Source: JBEPTX01 sp041691795 (GTDB lineage: Bacteria; Patescibacteriota; Saccharimonadia; Saccharimonadales; Saccharimonadaceae). From it: DNA of 64,000 nucleotides. How positions within the stretch are numbered: the stretch's first letter is position 1; the number at the start of each line of letters is the position of its first letter. The stretch spans positions 186,001 to 250,000 of the forward strand of contig JBEPTX010000001.1 in NCBI GenBank assembly GCA_041691795.1, in the 5' to 3' direction. The notes beneath the pieces are model-generated. The model saw nothing but the letters and a program-made list of their open reading frames with translations. It was not told the DNA's origin and made no database searches. Positions 60,354-64,000 of this stretch are shown piece by piece. Made by a program: the position numbers and the translations under genes.

Positions 60354-62498
60354 ATGGTATCACTCGAATCCGCAATGAGCGGCGATTCGGCTAAACGCAC
60401 GCCTCAAAAGCGCGCAAGTCAGTCGAATAGCACGCATCACCGAGCACAAAGCCATGTCCCCATTCATTGGGGCAAGGTTCCAGTCGCTGCGGCGGCACTG
60501 TTGCTACTCATCCTGGGAATCGTCGGGAGCCTGATCTTAAACTCAGGTTCAAACGGCGACAGCCAGACAGCAGCAAGTGCACTTGCAAGTGCGATCCAGC
60601 AGCACCCGAACATGAAGGTGGTCGATAACCAGGTAGACCTGGCCAAGAACCAACGGATTGCCCGGGATGCTCTGGCAAAGCAAGGTCTGACAAAGACCAG
60701 AGTCGGAAAGGACATCGACTTCAATCTGGCCGCCAAGGTCGACCCCGCAGGTGATGTTTTCGCCAGCGGTGTCATGACCGAGGTTGGTCACGAAAAGTTT
60801 CTGACGTCCGGTACCGACACTGCGAACGCCGCAACAGCGTGGTACATGAACAAGGCCAACAACGGACACGGTACATCCCGAGAAGTGATCCAGAGCGCAT
60901 CGCGCTGGGTTGCTGTTCAGGTGGATCAGCCTGTCGCATTTCACTCCAACGGAAGTTACGGCAATGGTAGTGTCGTCATCGATCCGGGTGCCACGAAAGT
61001 GGACCCCGCCGGTGTCGTGCTGCTCGCGCTCGTCACTCCCGAGGACGTACAAGCGTACGACAACGGGTCGTTCAACGGGATCCTGGTCACAAGCCGGGGC
61101 CCGTGCAGCAACCCGCAGGGTGAAATGCCGACATCTGTTCCGGCCGAGTACGTTGTTCCTCAGTACTTGCCGCAGCCGATTGTGGAAGTTCCGGTTGTCT
61201 ACACGCCCCCGCCCACCTACGTTTGCGTAGATGCTCAGGGATACGCGTGCCAGCCGCCGCTTCCGCCGCAGTTGACATGTGAAGAGGTTTACGGAGCGGA
61301 CGTATGTTCGCCTCCCCCACCTCCACCTCCGCCGCCGCCGACATGCACGACGGGCTGCACTCCGCCGCCCCCGTGCACAACGGACTGCACGCCACCACCA
61401 TGCACAACTGATTGCACTCCGCCGCCTTGCACGGTCAACTGCACGCCACCACCATGCACCGTGAATTGCACACCGCCCCCGGGCAAGTGCGATCACGCGG
61501 GAGCATTCTGTGGCACTCCGCTCTCCGGAGCGGAACAGCAGCCTGTTCAAGATAACGGCATACTTGCTCTTCCAACTCCGGGATACACTTCCGGACACCA
61601 CGAGCAGACTGTAGCGAACCAAGGGCCTCCGTGCTCTGGGGCAAGCTGCACGACCGCTCACACAGTGGACGGAGCGCAAGTCGCGCCGGGATCTACTGCA
61701 CCAGGTCATGTAACGACCTTGCCGACAAACAATTCGTCGGCCAACTCTAACGCCTCGGGCAACCCGCATACGACAAATCCATATCTGGATACGTCGAATC
61801 AACACGGGACGCCCGCAGCGAACACGAGTGCGAGCAACACGGTTGCCCCAACAGGCGATCCGTTGCATGTCAACCTTCCGAATGTTCCAGCGGCTGCCAA
61901 CCCGGCGGTCGTGGCGCCTGCAGCACCCGCTGCGACGCCGAACACACTGTCCACGCCTGGTGCTACAAATAACCATGCAAGTGGACAGGGAGTTCAGGAA
62001 CCAGCAGTGGCACCAGCAACGACGGGAACGTCGCCGAGGACCGGAAGCAATCCAGCTCCCGCCCCGGCAGTAGTCCCCGTCGCTCCGGCTCGTCCGGTTC
62101 CTGCACCTGCAGCACCGGTAGCAGTACCTGCGATCGTTCCGAATCCGGCACCTGTTCGGCCAGTTAACCCTGCGCCTGCAGCTCCGGCTCCTCGGGTCGT
62201 CCCTCAGGCTCCTGTGGCTCCGGTCCGTCCGGTTCCTGCACCTGCCGTAGCCCCTGTGGCTCCACGGTATGTGCCTCCGGTTCAGCCGCGAATTGCACCT
62301 GCAGCACCTGCTCCTCGAGTAGTACCGCCTGCTCCGCGTCCTGCGGCTCCGGTGGTTCGCCCAGCAGCTCCGGCTCCGCGACCTGCAGCACCCGTTGCGC
62401 GTCCGGCTCCGCGAGCAGCTCCGGTCGTTCGAGCACCCGCTCCGCGTCCGGCAGCAGCAGTTCCGCATGCCTCGATCCCGAGGCCTGCACACCACTAA
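60354..62498 (+). CDS. Membrane-anchored protein with CTxxCTPPP repeats and a long Pro/Ala stalk
   Basis: ATG at 60354 has AGGGG 8 nt upstream. The 714 residues comprise a basic cytoplasmic start (1-40), one membrane helix (about 43-62), an outer globular domain (about 65-235, with paired KVDPAG motifs), a Pro-rich part with SPPPPPPPPPP (about 320-335), five or six CTxxCTPPP units (about 336-380), a Ser/Thr/Asn region, and a Pro/Ala-rich C-terminal 170 residues. The repeats offer regular cysteine pairs that could cross-link into a fibre. GC-rich codon use contrasts with core genes. A surface stalk for host contact is a reasonable guess only. Confidence 0.75.
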   Translation: MVSLESAMSGDSAKRTPQKRASQSNSTHHRAQSHVPIHWGKVPVAAAALLLLILGIVGSLILNSGSNGDSQTAASALASAIQQHPNMKVVDNQVDLAKNQRIARDALAKQGLTKTRVGKDIDFNLAAKVDPAGDVFASGVMTEVGHEKFLTSGTDTANAATAWYMNKANNGHGTSREVIQSASRWVAVQVDQPVAFHSNGSYGNGSVVIDPGATKVDPAGVVLLALVTPEDVQAYDNGSFNGILVTSRGPCSNPQGEMPTSVPAEYVVPQYLPQPIVEVPVVYTPPPTYVCVDAQGYACQPPLPPQLTCEEVYGADVCSPPPPPPPPPPTCTTGCTPPPPCTTDCTPPPCTTDCTPPPCTVNCTPPPCTVNCTPPPGKCDHAGAFCGTPLSGAEQQPVQDNGILALPTPGYTSGHHEQTVANQGPPCSGASCTTAHTVDGAQVAPGSTAPGHVTTLPTNNSSANSNASGNPHTTNPYLDTSNQHGTPAANTSASNTVAPTGDPLHVNLPNVPAAANPAVVAPAAPAATPNTLSTPGATNNHASGQGVQEPAVAPATTGTSPRTGSNPAPAPAVVPVAPARPVPAPAAPVAVPAIVPNPAPVRPVNPAPAAPAPRVVPQAPVAPVRPVPAPAVAPVAPRYVPPVQPRIAPAAPAPRVVPPAPRPAAPVVRPAAPAPRPAAPVARPAPRAAPVVRAPAPRPAAAVPHASIPRPAHH

Positions 62499-62554
62499 CG
62501 TGGTTTGGGTACGATTCCTCTTCCTGAGGAAAGTTTAAAGTCTTGTGAGTTCTA

Positions 62555-62665
62555 GACCCAGAGAAGAAACAAAGCGTGTTGACTGTCCTTCGGGGACAGG
62601 TAGGCTTTAGCCTATGGATTGAGTACTTCGGTGCTCATGATTCCAACCAGTTTCTTCTCTGGGTC
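62555..62665. ncRNA. Branched RNA structure with a 16-bp closing stem
   Basis: GACCCAGAGAAGAAAC (62555-62570) pairs perfectly with 62650-62665. Inside, three hairpins follow one another: CTGTCC-TTCG-GGGACAG, TAGGCT-TT-AGCCTA and TGAGTAC-TTCG-GTGCTCA; two have UUCG tetraloops. GTTG/CAAC may close the inner multiloop. No T run follows on either strand, so it is not a simple terminator. It lies between two surface-protein genes and may be the 5' leader of the second. It matches no RNA family I know. Confidence 0.6.
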
Positions 62666-62782
62666 GAAAAACCCACTTAATGTGTGTATGTACATGGATT
62701 GCCAGCGCTTAACAATCTGATGAACACCAAAAAATCGTGCATCCAAAATACTATTAAGTACAGTTCAATAAAAGGAGTTTTT

Positions 62783-64000
62783 ATGAAATTTGCGAGAAAA
62801 ATTTCACAGCTTCCTCGCCGTATCGTTCTCGGTGCTTGCGCGTTCGTCCTGACTGCATCTGCAGTCTTCGTTCCGCTTGCTGCCGTTAATGCTACCGACA
62901 ATACTGTCGCAATCGAGGGATCTGTCAACGTCGCCAACGTTACTGCTGGCGACACACAGTACCAAAAGAACGTCAACGCAATGGTTGACGACGTCGTCAA
63001 GGTACAAGTATGGTACCACAACCGTGAAGAACCAGATTCTGGTTTGGTTGCAAACAACCTAAGTGTCGCTATGGGACTCCCAACCGCAGCTGGCACAGCA
63101 CAAACAATCGGGGCTACAATTAGCTCTGACAACAGCAACACTGTTACCGACAGTGCCAACGTTAACCTTAGCGTGGGTGATGCTTCACTGCAGTACATCC
63201 CAGGCAGCGCCAAATGGCGTCACAACAAAGGTGCCGACGATGGCCGCACTGAATGTCAAACTGGTATCAACCCAATTCCAGATAACGACCCAAATGGTTG
63301 TTATGTGACTGAAGGAATCAGCGACAGCATTCAAACAGGTACACCTGTTGTCCTAGAAAACCTACAGCCATGTTTCGCACACGAAGCTACCGTTACGGTA
63401 CTGATGCGTGTCGTTGCAAGTTCTGTAAAAGTAAACAAATATGTCAGCGCGCACGACGGTGACAGCAATGTTTCAAACAACAACTGGGTCCTCGACAACA
63501 ACGCAACCGCTGGTGCCGAAATGGACTATATGATCCGTTTCGAAAACACCGGTAACCAACAGCTTAACAATGTTATTGTTGGTGACAACTTGCCTGACTA
63601 CATGTCATACGAAAACGGTACAACTGTGCTGTACAACACGAACAATCCTGACGGACTCGCTATCACAAATGATAACGTGACCAAGGGTGGTATCGACGTT
63701 GGTTCGTATGCCCCAGGTTCTGTTGGCTACGTTGTGTTCAGTGTCAAACTGGACGCGAACGACCGATTCGAAAAATGTGGAGACTACAAACTGACAAATG
63801 TCGGTGTAGTTCGCCCAGCCGATATCAACGAAGTGTACAACACTGCTAGTACAACAGTTAACATCCCATGTGGTGAAACACCTATGTGTACTGTCCCAGG
63901 CAAAGAAAATCTGCCTGCAGACAGCCCAGACTGTAAGAACCCAATGTGTACCGTTCCTGGCCACGAAAACTTGCCAGCGAACAGCCCAGACTGTCACGCA
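62783..64000 (+). CDS. Secreted repeat-containing surface protein (partial, runs off the window)
   Basis: ATG at 62783 with AAAGGAG upstream opens a frame that stays open to the right edge (406 codons). A signal peptide (MKFARKISQLPRRIVLGACA... ending VNA, about 1-37) is followed by Asn/Val/Thr-rich beta domains. One resembles DUF11-type stalk repeats (MIRFENTGNQQLNNVIVGDN, about 252-271). The end shows two copies of a 21-residue repeat, NPMCTVPGxENLPAxSPDC, each with two cysteines, continuing beyond the window. It is probably a wall- or membrane-bound adhesin or S-layer-like protein. Confidence 0.8.
   Translation, partial: MKFARKISQLPRRIVLGACAFVLTASAVFVPLAAVNATDNTVAIEGSVNVANVTAGDTQYQKNVNAMVDDVVKVQVWYHNREEPDSGLVANNLSVAMGLPTAAGTAQTIGATISSDNSNTVTDSANVNLSVGDASLQYIPGSAKWRHNKGADDGRTECQTGINPIPDNDPNGCYVTEGISDSIQTGTPVVLENLQPCFAHEATVTVLMRVVASSVKVNKYVSAHDGDSNVSNNNWVLDNNATAGAEMDYMIRFENTGNQQLNNVIVGDNLPDYMSYENGTTVLYNTNNPDGLAITNDNVTKGGIDVGSYAPGSVGYVVFSVKLDANDRFEKCGDYKLTNVGVVRPADINEVYNTASTTVNIPCGETPMCTVPGKENLPADSPDCKNPMCTVPGHENLPANSPDCHA

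Noticed and set aside
61318..61478. Cys-Pro coding repeats as a CRISPR-like or regulatory DNA repeat
   Set aside because: The periodicity follows codons of the CTxxCTPPP protein units within a long supported reading frame.
60549..62495. 648-codon minus-strand frame rich in Arg/Cys/Ser
   Set aside because: It is a shadow of the Pro/Ala-rich repeats of the plus-strand gene, with low-complexity composition and no start signals.
1..64000. Recoded UGA (Gracilibacteria/SR1 type code)
   Set aside because: Several complete, well-recognised genes end at TGA at the expected length and no core gene contains in-frame TGA.
1..64000. CRISPR arrays, rRNA genes, transposase or phage structural genes
   Set aside because: No regularly spaced direct repeats, rRNA signatures or recognisable transposase/capsid/terminase proteins were seen.

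Overview
The window looks like a chromosomal segment of a Candidate Phyla Radiation bacterium, most likely Saccharibacteria (TM7). The evidence is indirect: an alanyl-tRNA synthetase of only 626 residues, a type IV pilin cassette, an FtsA-like ATPase next to a large membrane-anchored protein, wall hydrolases (MltG, LysM-CHAP, DUF348/G5-lysozyme), lower glycolysis genes (tpiA, pgk, pyk) and no biosynthetic operons. TGA is an ordinary stop (for example ruvX and the permease ending at 6596), which argues against the recoded phyla Gracilibacteria and SR1. The phylum call is an inference.

Layout. 1-16.7 kb: end of uvrC, a VIT-type metal transporter, a divergent MarR/DHA2 efflux pair, a 163-bp MITE-like inverted repeat, DUF1697, an ABC-2 exporter pair, trhO, DUF2127, two ABC half-exporters, rplY, dedA, a methyltransferase and uvrA. 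16.8-18 kb: small accessory membrane proteins. 18-19.5 kb: exonuclease I. 19.5-21.25 kb: three tandem, separately promoted and terminated tiny peptide genes (36, 33 and 39 aa) with a shared 5' leader; this is the best candidate here for an undescribed system. 21.3-25.5 kb: four pilin-like genes. 25.6-47 kb: obg, LysM-CHAP hydrolase, a 6S-like RNA candidate, mltG/ruvX, FtsA-like ATPase, alaS, a LEA-like repeat protein, a beta-propeller surface protein, a cysteine desulfurase-ydcF-mnmA operon, metG-tatD, radC, ksgA and a wall hydrolase. 47-55.6 kb: pcrA and the tpiA-pgk-propeller protein-pyk cluster. 55.7-64 kb: tRNA-Glu with a duplicated 3' end, then an accessory region of unknown proteins, a 634-aa glycine-hydrophobic/LysM-like protein, a 714-aa Cys-Pro-repeat protein, a branched RNA structure and the start of a repeat-containing surface protein.

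Two expression styles coexist. Many housekeeping genes have a TATAAT-like -10 box only 6-8 nt before the start codon and no Shine-Dalgarno, implying leaderless mRNAs. Accessory and surface genes mostly have near-consensus TTGACA-N17-TAATAT promoters, long structured leaders and strong Shine-Dalgarno sites. This suggests that surface and peptide functions are expressed and regulated separately from the core, which would suit an epibiotic life style.
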